DNA of 64,000 nucleotides from Brevibacterium ihuae. Its GTDB lineage: Bacteria > Actinomycetota > Actinomycetes > Actinomycetales > Brevibacteriaceae. The notes under the pieces were generated by a model that was not told the DNA's origin, made no database searches, and saw nothing but the letters and a program-made list of their open reading frames with translations. Within the stretch, counting starts at the first letter, position 1; each line of letters starts with the position of its first letter. The stretch lies in NCBI RefSeq assembly GCF_900184225.1, contig NZ_FXWZ01000003.1, positions 574,872 through 638,871 on the forward strand, read 5' to 3'. Position numbers and translations under genes: made by a program. Shown piece by piece: positions 40,981-48,458 of this stretch.

Positions 40981-41772
40981 ATGACGCACGAGGAGAACGC
41001 CGCTCTCGCCCCGGCGGCGGCCCGCGCCCGGTTCCGGGAGGGCCTCGTCGTGCCGACATCCGGGTTCAGCGCGGGATACGCGCAGGCGAACCTCCTCGCG
41101 GTGCCCGAGGAGTACGCGTTCGAGTTCCTCCTGTTCGCCCAGCGCAATCCCAAGCCGTGCCCCGTGCTCGGCGTGCTCGAGGCCGGGCAGGTCGAATCCG
41201 CGCTGCTCGCCGGCGGGGACATCCGCACCGACGTGCCGCTCTATCGCGTGTACCGGGACGGCGAGCTCGTCGACGAGGTGGCGGACGCGAGGGAGAGCTG
41301 GCGCGACGACCTCGTGGCATTCCTCATCGGGTGCTCCTTCACGTTCGAGTCGGCGCTGCTGGAGAACGGCGTGCCGGTCGCCCACATCGACCAGGGCGTC
41401 AACGTGCCGATGTACCGGACCACGGTGCCGACGACCCCGGCGGGCCGGTTCTCCGGCCCGCTCGTCGTGTCGATGCGGCCCGTGCCGGCCGACCGCGTCG
41501 CCGATGCCGTGCGGATCACCGCGCGCTATCCGGCCGTCCACGGCGCGCCGGTCCATGTGGGCGACCCGGCCGCACTCGGCATCGCCGACCTCGGCCGCCC
41601 GGACTTCGGCGACCCGGTGGAGATCCCCGACGGCGCGGTGCCGGTGTTCTGGGCCTGCGGGGTCACCCCGCAGGCGGCGGTCATGGAGTCGCGACCGTCG
41701 CTCGCGATCGCCCACGCACCCGGCCACATGCTCATCACCGACGCCCGCGACCTCACCTACCAGGTCCCCTGA
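40981..41772 (+). CDS. DUF1445 protein, putative hydro-lyase/D-glutamate cyclase (YcsI family)
   Basis: A 263-residue cytosolic protein of the YcsI family. Conserved segments are [110 protein letters not shown] and the C-terminal APGHMLITD. The mammalian relative DGLUCY turns D-glutamate into 5-oxo-D-proline, so this enzyme could connect D-glutamate from peptidoglycan turnover to the 5-oxoprolinase system encoded next to it. The gene is 13 nt behind the transporter gene and is surely in the same operon. Reaction is inferred from the family. Confidence 0.88.
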   Translation: MTHEENAALAPAAARARFREGLVVPTSGFSAGYAQANLLAVPEEYAFEFLLFAQRNPKPCPVLGVLEAGQVESALLAGGDIRTDVPLYRVYRDGELVDEVADARESWRDDLVAFLIGCSFTFESALLENGVPVAHIDQGVNVPMYRTTVPTTPAGRFSGPLVVSMRPVPADRVADAVRITARYPAVHGAPVHVGDPAALGIADLGRPDFGDPVEIPDGAVPVFWACGVTPQAAVMESRPSLAIAHAPGHMLITDARDLTYQVP

Positions 41773-41803
41773 GACCGCAATTTCCGAAGGTTCCTGAGAG
41801 CGA
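41771..41803. repeat. Intergenic repeat, copy 1
   Basis: GAGACCGCAATTTCCGAAGG continues with TTCCTGAGAGCG. The same sequence occurs in reverse orientation at 52617-52648, 11 kb away, where it forms one arm of a hairpin. Here it lies in the convergent gap between the DUF1445 gene and the carboxylase gene, overlapping the DUF1445 stop. Confidence 0.75.
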
Positions 41804-41904
41804 AACCGCACGAATTCGCAATGTCGGCCGCGGGTCACGGCCGCCATCGGACAGGACTGATCGGCTGATGCGCTCGAGCACGACCGCCTGCGCCCCGCGC
41901 CGGC

Positions 41905-43674
41905 TCAGCCGGTGATCGTCGCGATGACCTGCCCCTGCTCCACCGCATCACCGGGGCCGAGGTCGGCCAGCGCCACGGTGCCGGCGGCCGGGGCCGTGAC
42001 GGGCGACTCCATCTTCATCGCCTCGATGACGGCGATCTCGTCACCGGCGGCCACCTCGGCCCCGTCCTCAACGTTGAAGCGCACGAGCGACCCGGCATAG
42101 CCGCAGGTCACCTCGGTGCCCTCACCGCCGGTCCGGCTATCGCCCGAGCCGCTCGAGGACGCGTCCCCGCCGCTCCCGGAACCGGACTCGGCTCCCGCGC
42201 CGCCGGCCGCCGCGCGGAGCACGTCCGCGGGCAGGACGAGCTCGTGGCGCCTCCCGTCGATCTCGATGGCGATCCGGGTGCGCTCGGCATAGGCCTCCTC
42301 GGCCTCGTCCTGCGCGGACTCGAGGCCGGGCTGGTACACGGCTTCGATCCACCCGGTGTGGACGTCGAGGGAGTCGCCGGTGAAATCGGGGTGATCGACG
42401 ACATCGCGGTGGAAGGGCACGACGGTGCGGACGCCGGAGATCTCGAGCTCGGCGAGGGCGTCGCGGGCCCGGGCGAGGGCGACCTCACGCGAGGGCCCGT
42501 GGACGACGAGCTTGGCGATGAGCGAGTCGTAGCTGCCGGGCACCACCGAACCCGAGCGCACCCCGGAGTCGACCCGGATCCCGGGGCCGGTGGGTGCCGC
42601 GAAGGCGGTGACGGTGCCGGGGGCGGGGACGAAGCCGTGCGCGACGTCCTCGACGTTGATCCGGAACTCGAAGGCGTGGCCGCGGGGTTCGGGGTCCTCG
42701 CGCACCGTGAGCGGCTCGCCGGCGGCGATGCGGAACTGCTCGGCGACGATGTCGACGCCGGTCACCGCCTCGGTCACCGGGTGCTCGACCTGCACCCGGG
42801 TGTTGACCTCGAGGAAGGCGATGGTGCCGTCCTCAGCGAGGAGGAACTCGACGGTGCCCGCCCCGACGTACCCGGCACGGACGCACACGTCGCGCGCGCC
42901 GTCGACGATCCGCGCATGCTGGTCGGGGGTGAGGAACGGCGCGGGCGCCTCCTCGACGAGCTTCTGGTTGCGGCGCTGCAGAGAGCAGTCGCGGGTGCCG
43001 AGCACGACGGTGGTGCCGTGGGTGTCGGCGAGCACCTGCGCCTCGACATGCCGCGGACGCTCGAGGAACTTCTCGACGAAGCACTCCGCCCGGCCGAACG
43101 CCGCCTGGGCCTCGCGGCCGGCGGAGGCGAACGCCTCCTCGACGTCCTCGATGTCGTGGACGACCTTGAGTCCTCGGCCGCCGCCCCCGAAGGCCGCCTT
43201 GATGGCGATCGGCGTCCCGTGCTCGGCGGCGAAATCCCGGGCGGTCTGCCAGTCCTCGATCGGGTCGTCGGTGCCCGGGGCGAGAGGGGCGCCGACCTCC
43301 GAGGCGAGGCGCCGGGCGGTGACCTTGTTGCCGAGCAGGTCGATGGTGTCCGGACTCGGCCCGACCCAGGTGAGCCCGGCATCGATCACCGCGCGGGCGA
43401 AGTCGGCGTTCTCGGAGAGGAAGCCGTAGCCGGGGTGCACGCAGTCGGCCCCGGTGCGCGCGGCGACCTCGAGGAGGGCGGGCACGTTCATGTACGTCTC
43501 CGCCGCGTCCGCACCCGGCAGCGCGTACGCCTCGTCGGCGACGGCGGCGTGGAGCGCATCGGCATCCGGCTCGCTGTAGACGGCGATCGAGCGGATGCCG
43601 AGGTCGCGGGCGGCACGGGCGATGCGCACGGCGATCTCCCCGCGGTTGGCGATGAGCACGGCGGACAGGGTCAT
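41905..43674 (-). CDS. Biotin carboxylase-BCCP protein of the pxp operon
   Basis: 589 residues: a full biotin-carboxylase domain (1-445) and a C-terminal biotinyl domain (about 515-589) with biotin-accepting Lys554 in EAMKM, joined by a Ser/Gly-rich linker (about 480-510). ATP-grasp motifs are intact: KAAFGGGGRGLKVV, HVEAQVLADTHG, GTVEFLLAED, FLEVNTRVQVEHPVTE. No acyl-CoA carboxyltransferase subunit is near. Instead the gene overlaps pxpBC by 4 nt (ATGA), and PxpB/PxpC-type domains are the carboxyltransferase part of urea carboxylase. It could therefore supply carboxybiotin to a lactam or ureido substrate rather than to acetyl- or propionyl-CoA. Confidence 0.92.
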   Translation of the reverse strand: MTLSAVLIANRGEIAVRIARAARDLGIRSIAVYSEPDADALHAAVADEAYALPGADAAETYMNVPALLEVAARTGADCVHPGYGFLSENADFARAVIDAGLTWVGPSPDTIDLLGNKVTARRLASEVGAPLAPGTDDPIEDWQTARDFAAEHGTPIAIKAAFGGGGRGLKVVHDIEDVEEAFASAGREAQAAFGRAECFVEKFLERPRHVEAQVLADTHGTTVVLGTRDCSLQRRNQKLVEEAPAPFLTPDQHARIVDGARDVCVRAGYVGAGTVEFLLAEDGTIAFLEVNTRVQVEHPVTEAVTGVDIVAEQFRIAAGEPLTVREDPEPRGHAFEFRINVEDVAHGFVPAPGTVTAFAAPTGPGIRVDSGVRSGSVVPGSYDSLIAKLVVHGPSREVALARARDALAELEISGVRTVVPFHRDVVDHPDFTGDSLDVHTGWIEAVYQPGLESAQDEAEEAYAERTRIAIEIDGRRHELVLPADVLRAAAGGAGAESGSGSGGDASSSGSGDSRTGGEGTEVTCGYAGSLVRFNVEDGAEVAAGDEIAVIEAMKMESPVTAPAAGTVALADLGPGDAVEQGQVIATITG

Positions 43675-45614
43675 GGCGAGTCCTCGGTTTCAGCGGGTAC
43701 GGAGCGGTCGTCGGCAGGAGCGGCGGCCTCCTTGCCTGCCGGGGCATCGGCTTCCTGGCCTGCCGGGGCCCCGGCCGAGCGCCCAGCTTGTGCGTCGGCC
43801 GAGGCGAGCGGTGCGAGATCGGTCGGGTCCACCGGCACGAAGGTCAGCCGGGCGCCCGGCGGCAGCTGGCCGAGGACGTCGAGGTCCTCGGCGACGACCG
43901 TCGCGATGACGGGGTAGCCGCCGGTCACCGGGTGGTCGGCGAGGAACACCACGGGCCGACCGTTCGGCGGGACCTGGACAGCGCCGGAGATCATCCCCTC
44001 GCTCGCCAGCTCCCCCTCCCGCTCGCGCTCGAGCGGGGCCTCGTCGTCCCCCGGGGCCAGCCGCAGCCCGACCCGGTTGGACTCCCCGGTGACCTCCCAT
44101 GACACCCGGGCGAAGCGCGCCTGCTCCGCGGGTGCGAACCAGTCGGCGCGCGGCCCGAGCACGCAGCGCACCGCGGCACCCGGCCCGGTGACGCGCAGTG
44201 GGTTGGGCTCGGCCCCGCCCACCGCGGAGATCACCCCGGTCGCAGGGCGGGAGTCGCCCCCGGAGCCTCCCCCGCTCGCGGTCGCCTGCGGATCGGAAGA
44301 CCGGCCGTCCGCCGCCGCACCGCCGGTACGCGGGCGGTTCCTGACCCTGAGCGTGTCCCCGGTCTTCACCGGATCGGGTCCGAGTCCCGACAGCAGGTCG
44401 GTGGCGGCCGAGCCGAGCACCTCGGCGGCGGCCAGCCCTCCGCGCACGGCGAGGTAGGAGCGCATCCCCTGGGTCCCCGGCCCCACGGTGAGTTCATCGC
44501 CGGTGCGCAGCAGCACGGGGTGGGCGAGGCGGTGGCGGCGCGGTTCGCCCGCACCCGAGGTGCGGCCGGGCATGACGGTGAGCGGCGCCTCGGCCCCGGT
44601 GACGGCGACGACGGTGTCGACGAGCGCGGTGATGCGCAGACCCCCGATGTTCTCGAGGAGCGCCGCGCCGCCGCCGTTGCCGACGAGGCGGTTGGCGGTC
44701 CAGGCCGAGCCGCGGTCGACGACCCCGGAGGACGCGACGCCCAGGTCCCCGTAGCCGGGGCGGCCGAGGTCCTCGACGAGGGTGAGGAGGCCGGAGTCCT
44801 CGACGGTGAGCACGGGCCTGCCGGCGGCGGCCCGATCAGCCGGGCCGGTGGACGAGGGCGAGACGGTCTCCCCGGACGGGGCCGCGTGTCCTCCCGCGTC
44901 CGCGCGTGCGTCCTCCTCGGCCGCCTGCGCAGCATGGTCCGCACCGTCCGGTCCGGCACCGCCTTCCGACCGCGGGCGCACGGCGCGATAGCGGACGGTG
45001 TCCCCGGAGGCGATGAGCGCCGGCGGCTCGGCGGACTCGTCCCACATCGGGGTGTCCGTGCGTCCGATGAGCTGCCACCCGCCCGGTGTCCGCCGGGGGT
45101 AGACGGCGGAGAACTCCCCGGCGAGCGCGACCGAACCGGGTGGAACCGCCGTGCGCGGAGAATCGCGGCGCGGCACATCCCAGTCGCCGGATTCCGCGAT
45201 GCAGTACGTGAAGCCGGGGGCGAATCCGCCGAACGCTCCGGTCCAGGTCTCCGCCGTGTGCTTCTCGATGAGGCTGTCGGGAGTCAGCCCGAGGCTGTCG
45301 GCGAGCGCGGCGAGGTCCTCGCCGTCGTAGACGACGTCGAGGGTGATCTCCCGGCCCGATTCCCGCGCGGCGGAGGTCGGCGCGAAGTCCCGGAGGAACG
45401 CGAAGGCGTCCGCGGCAGCGGCCGGGGTGTTGGTCGTGAGAAGGATCGTCGAGGCGGCGGCGACGACACCGCGCTGCTCGGACAGCGGTTCGGCGCTGAG
45501 CGCGGCGTGCCACGTCATGACGTCGCCGAGGTCCGCGAGATCGACGAGCACCGCCCGCGTGCCCACGCGATGGACCGCGCGCGCCCGGCCGGCTACCGCC
45601 CCCTCGGCGCTCAT
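43671..45614 (-). CDS. Fused PxpB-PxpC 5-oxoprolinase subunit (KipI-KipA / AHS1-AHS2)
   Basis: 647 residues. The AHS1/KipI half (about 10-213) shows WTGAFGGFAPGFTYC, SPRTAVPPGSVALAG and GGWQLIGRTDTPMWD. A 50-residue disordered linker leads to the AHS2/KipA half (about 266-610): TVEDSGLLTLVEDLGRPGYG, GSAWTANRLVGN, MRSYLAVRGG and the SNRVGLRLAPGD / GAVQVPPNGRPVVFLADHPVTGGYP end. The last 45 residues are Ala/Pro/Glu-rich. With PxpA these proteins cleave 5-oxoproline with ATP. The AHS2 family is also annotated as biotin-dependent carboxyltransferase because of its homology to urea carboxylase. It overlaps both neighbours by 4 nt. Confidence 0.93.
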   Translation of the reverse strand: MSAEGAVAGRARAVHRVGTRAVLVDLADLGDVMTWHAALSAEPLSEQRGVVAAASTILLTTNTPAAAADAFAFLRDFAPTSAARESGREITLDVVYDGEDLAALADSLGLTPDSLIEKHTAETWTGAFGGFAPGFTYCIAESGDWDVPRRDSPRTAVPPGSVALAGEFSAVYPRRTPGGWQLIGRTDTPMWDESAEPPALIASGDTVRYRAVRPRSEGGAGPDGADHAAQAAEEDARADAGGHAAPSGETVSPSSTGPADRAAAGRPVLTVEDSGLLTLVEDLGRPGYGDLGVASSGVVDRGSAWTANRLVGNGGGAALLENIGGLRITALVDTVVAVTGAEAPLTVMPGRTSGAGEPRRHRLAHPVLLRTGDELTVGPGTQGMRSYLAVRGGLAAAEVLGSAATDLLSGLGPDPVKTGDTLRVRNRPRTGGAAADGRSSDPQATASGGGSGGDSRPATGVISAVGGAEPNPLRVTGPGAAVRCVLGPRADWFAPAEQARFARVSWEVTGESNRVGLRLAPGDDEAPLEREREGELASEGMISGAVQVPPNGRPVVFLADHPVTGGYPVIATVVAEDLDVLGQLPPGARLTFVPVDPTDLAPLASADAQAGRSAGAPAGQEADAPAGKEAAAPADDRSVPAETEDSP

Positions 45615-46369
45615 GCGAAGCGACGGATCTCGATGCCCGCACCCTGCAGCGCATCGACGATGCGGCGGGAGAGGTCGACGGCACCGGGTGAGTCACCGTG
45701 GACGCAGAGGGATTCGGCATCGATCTCGACCGTACTGCCGTCGCGGGCGGTCACCGTCCCGTCCTGGGCCATCTGGACCACCCGGGCGGCGACCGCGTCG
45801 GGATCGCTCACCACGGCGTCGGCCTCACGACGGGAGACGAGGGTGCCGTCGGGGTTGTAGTTCCGGTCCGCGAAGGCCTCGCGGACGGTGCGCAGCCCGG
45901 CCTTCTCGGCCTTGTCGATCGCGACCGCCCCGGGAAGGAGGAGCACTGCGAGGTCCCGGCCGAAACCGCGGATCCCGTCGACCACCGCCTGCGCCTGCTC
46001 CTCGTGGTGGACGATCGTGTTGTAGAGAGCGCCATGGGGTTTGACATAGCTGACCTCGGTGCCCCGGGACCGGGCGAGCGCGTCGAGCGCACCGATCTGG
46101 TAGAGCACCTCGTCGGCGAGCTCGTGCGGATCCATGTCGATGAACCGCCGGCCGAAGCCGTGGATGTCGCGGTATCCGACGTGCGCGCCGACGGCCACCC
46201 CGCGACGGGCTGCCGCCTCGACGGTGCGGGCGATGTCGTGGGGGTCGCCGGAGTGGAATCCGCAGGCGACGTTCGCGCTCGACACGACCTCGATGATCGC
46301 CGCGTCGTCGCTCACCGGATTGCCGCCGACGGATTCGCCCAGATCGGAGTTCACGTCGATGGCAACCAT
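45611..46369 (-). CDS. pxpA: 5-oxoprolinase subunit A (LamB/YcsF family)
   Basis: A 252-residue TIM-barrel-like protein, the usual length. Motifs are DVNSDLGES at the N-terminus, SSANVACGFHSGDPHDIARTV, GAHVGYRDIHGFGRR, VSYVKPHGALYNT, AFADRNYNPDGTLVSR and the C-terminal LCVHGDSPGAV. These include the His/Asp residues conserved in the glycosyl hydrolase/deacetylase-like fold. PxpA acts with PxpB and PxpC in ATP-dependent opening of 5-oxoproline to glutamate. It is the first gene of the operon; ATGA joins it to pxpBC. The upstream gap (46370-46562) is cut short by an IS element, which may separate it from older control sequences. Confidence 0.96.
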   Translation of the reverse strand: MVAIDVNSDLGESVGGNPVSDDAAIIEVVSSANVACGFHSGDPHDIARTVEAAARRGVAVGAHVGYRDIHGFGRRFIDMDPHELADEVLYQIGALDALARSRGTEVSYVKPHGALYNTIVHHEEQAQAVVDGIRGFGRDLAVLLLPGAVAIDKAEKAGLRTVREAFADRNYNPDGTLVSRREADAVVSDPDAVAARVVQMAQDGTVTARDGSTVEIDAESLCVHGDSPGAVDLSRRIVDALQGAGIEIRRFA

Positions 46370-46616
46370 GTCATCGTTCCTCTCGTCGGTGGAGCGGTGC
46401 GGCGGTGCCGGACGAACCCGGCCCGGCGGGTGCTCAGCCGGGACTGCGGCCCGCGCTCCCGGCCGGCGATCGTGCTTCGAGCCTAGCGCGGAACGAGGTC
46501 GGCGTCACGGGACGTGGAACGTCCGCGGGGAGGCAGCGGCATCTCGGGAGCGGCGGTTTTCCGGCTCTTCGCAGATGAGCGGGTAGGTGGTTGAGCGCGT
46601 TGGTCACCGGTTGAGG

Positions 46617-46674
46617 GTCGAGGCCTTCCGATGATGGAAGTTCTCACACTGACCATCTGCCGGAAGGCCTCGAC
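46617..46674 (+). promoter_or_regulatory. Hairpin sequestering the transposase ribosome-binding site
   Basis: GTCGAGGCCTTCCG (46617-46630) pairs perfectly with CGGAAGGCCTCGAC (46661-46674); the right arm ends at the base before the GTG start and contains the Shine-Dalgarno GGAAGG. A transcript entering from outside would fold and hide the ribosome site, whereas one starting inside the 30-nt loop would not. This matches the read-through protection known from other IS elements. Confidence 0.7.
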
Positions 46675-47985
46675 GTGTTCCACGCTACCTTCGCGACCCC
46701 TGACCTCACGGTGTTCTGCCGTCTCGATGAACTCGGCCTCGAAGCCGTTGGCCAGTGTCTTGAACCGGATCGGGTGGTGATCGAGTGCCGGGTCTCGGAA
46801 CCGGATCCGTGGTGCCTGGGCTGCGGCAGCCAGGCGCTGTCGCGCGGGACGGACACGCGCCTGCTCGCGCATGAGCCGTTCGGGCACCGCCCCACGACGT
46901 TGCTGGTCCGCGTGCGCCGCTACAAGTGCGCTGGCTGCGGGCGCTCCTGGCGCGAAGACCTCGCCGCGGCCGCGGCAGAGCGGGCGAAGCTGTCTCGTCG
47001 TGGGATGCGGTGGGCGCTGGAGGGCATCGTGCTTGACCATCTCACCGTCGCCCGCGTCGCCGCGGGCCTTGGCGTGTCCTGGCACACGGCGAATAACGCC
47101 GTCCTCGACGAAGGACGCCGACTCTTGATCGATGATCCGACCCGGTTCGACGGTGTTCGGGTGATCGACGTCGACGAGCACGTCTGGCGTCACACTCGTC
47201 GCGGTGACCGCTGCGTGACCGTGATCATCGACCTGACTCCGGTGCGCGAGAAGACGGGCCCCTCGCGGCTGCTGGACATGGTCGAGGGCCGCTCCAAGGC
47301 GGTATTCAAGACCTGGCTCGCCGCCCGCCCCGACCAGTGGAAGCGGAACGTCGAGGTCGTCGCGATGGACGGGTTCACCGGGTTCAAGACCGCCGCCGCG
47401 GAGGAGCTGCCCGACGCGCAGGCGGTGATGGACCCCTTCCACGTCGTGAGACTGGCCGGCGACGCCCTCGACCAGTGTCGCCGCCGTGTCCAACGCGACG
47501 CGTTCGGCAGGCGCAGCCGGAAAGACGACCCGCTCTACAAAGCCCGCCGCACCCTCCACACTGGTGCCAGCCTGCTCACTGAACGCCAGCAGGAACGCCT
47601 GGAAACACTGTTCGCCGACGAGCGGCACGCTGAGGTCGAGGCGACTTGGGGCATCTACCAGCGCATGCTCACCGCCTACAGGGAACCCGACCGGAAGCTC
47701 GGGAAGTTCGTCATGCGGTCCGTGATCGACGCCCTCGACAGCACTGTCCCGAACATGCTCGCGGAGCTGCGACGCCTCGGCCGCACCTTGAAGCAGCGCG
47801 CCGCCGACATCCTCGCGTTCTTCGACCGCCCCGGTACCAGCAACGGACCCACAGAGGCCATCAACGGCCGCCTCGAACACCTCCGCGGCTCCGCCCTGGG
47901 ATTCCGAAACTTGAGCAACTACATCGCCCGGTCGCTGCTCGAGACCGGTGGATTCAGACCCCACCTACACCCTCAAATGCGATGA
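46675..47985 (+). CDS. ISL3-family transposase
   Basis: 436 residues, full length for the family. The N-terminal zinc-binding region has C-x2-C pairs (WCLGCGS and YKCAGCGRSW), followed by an HTH (VARVAAGLGVSWHTANNAV). The DDE catalytic domain shows IDVDEHVW (first Asp), VEVVAMDGFTGFKTAA and MDPFHVVRLAG, and GTSNGPTEAINGRLEHLRG near the end (Glu). The start is GTG 46675, right after the hairpin described separately. No frameshift or internal stop is seen, so it is probably active. Confidence 0.95.
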   Translation: MFHATFATPDLTVFCRLDELGLEAVGQCLEPDRVVIECRVSEPDPWCLGCGSQALSRGTDTRLLAHEPFGHRPTTLLVRVRRYKCAGCGRSWREDLAAAAAERAKLSRRGMRWALEGIVLDHLTVARVAAGLGVSWHTANNAVLDEGRRLLIDDPTRFDGVRVIDVDEHVWRHTRRGDRCVTVIIDLTPVREKTGPSRLLDMVEGRSKAVFKTWLAARPDQWKRNVEVVAMDGFTGFKTAAAEELPDAQAVMDPFHVVRLAGDALDQCRRRVQRDAFGRRSRKDDPLYKARRTLHTGASLLTERQQERLETLFADERHAEVEATWGIYQRMLTAYREPDRKLGKFVMRSVIDALDSTVPNMLAELRRLGRTLKQRAADILAFFDRPGTSNGPTEAINGRLEHLRGSALGFRNLSNYIARSLLETGGFRPHLHPQMR

Positions 47986-47992
47986 GCCTGAA

Positions 47993-48023
47993 AAACACCC
48001 CGGACCGCTGGTCCGGGGTGTTT
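47993..48023 (-). terminator. Terminator of tRNA-Ser(GCT)
   Basis: AAACACCCCGGACC / GGTCCGGGGTGTTT, 14-bp perfect arms around GCT, with A/T-rich outer ends. It begins 4 nt beyond the right end of the IS and 25 nt after the 3' end of the tRNA. Confidence 0.85.
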
Positions 48024-48047
48024 CCGATGTGCTCGTACATCACAGCG

Positions 48048-48136
48048 CGGAGCCGGTGGGATTTGAACCCACGGTCCCCAATTCAAGGGACTCCACCTTA
48101 GCAGGGTGGTGCTTTCGGCCGCTCAGCCACGACTCC
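48048..48136 (-). tRNA. tRNA-Ser, anticodon GCT
   Basis: An 89-nt class II tRNA. The acceptor GGAGTCG pairs with CGGCTCC (one G-U), discriminator G. The anticodon loop CTGCTAA gives GCT (reads AGC/AGU). A long variable arm (GTCCC...GGGAC) and T-loop GGTTCAAATCC are intact. CCA is not encoded. Confidence 0.95.
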
Positions 48137-48458
48137 ACTGTCGCGACGCGCGCGACCGACACAAGACTACTCGACCCGCCGCCGCCCCGGCAAAGCGGTC
48201 GCCGCTCCCTCACCTCGGCGATGTCCCCGCGAGCCGCGCGTCGAGCGACCCGCGAAAACGAGCCGGAACCGCGCAGCCTGACCTCACCTCGCGCCCACCC
48301 GGATTACACTGTTCCCACAGCTAACCGACGTACGCTCGGGCTTCGGCCGCCGTGCCATTCGAGTCCACCGCACGTTCACCGACCGGACGACAGTCCCCGC
48401 CGGGTCTCCACCCGCGCGTCACCGGTCGGACAGCACCAGCACCACGAGGAGCCCGCAC
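48137..48458. other. Divergent region tRNA-Ser / LCP gene
   Basis: No gene is supported. It must hold the promoters of the tRNA (minus strand) and of the LCP gene (plus strand). GAGGAG (48445-48450) is the ribosome site for the TTG start of the latter. Confidence 0.5.

Larger units (their letters stand above)
46563..47988 (+). mobile_element. Complete ISL3-family insertion sequence
   Basis: A 1,426-bp element with 28-bp terminal inverted repeats at 46563-46590 and 47961-47988, matching at 23 of 28 positions. The outer ends read GGCTCTTCGCA (left) and GGCTCATCGCA (right, complement), the usual GGCTC ISL3 terminus. The right repeat contains the transposase stop codon. The expected 8-bp target duplication is absent: flanks are GGTTTTCC (left) and TGAAAAAC (right). 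The element sits between pxpA and tRNA-Ser(GCT). Confidence 0.88.

Noticed and set aside
41905..43674. Acetyl/propionyl-CoA carboxylase alpha subunit as the sole meaning
   Set aside because: Sequence family fits, but no beta subunit is nearby and the gene is coupled to pxpBC, so the simple acyl-CoA carboxylase label was not adopted.
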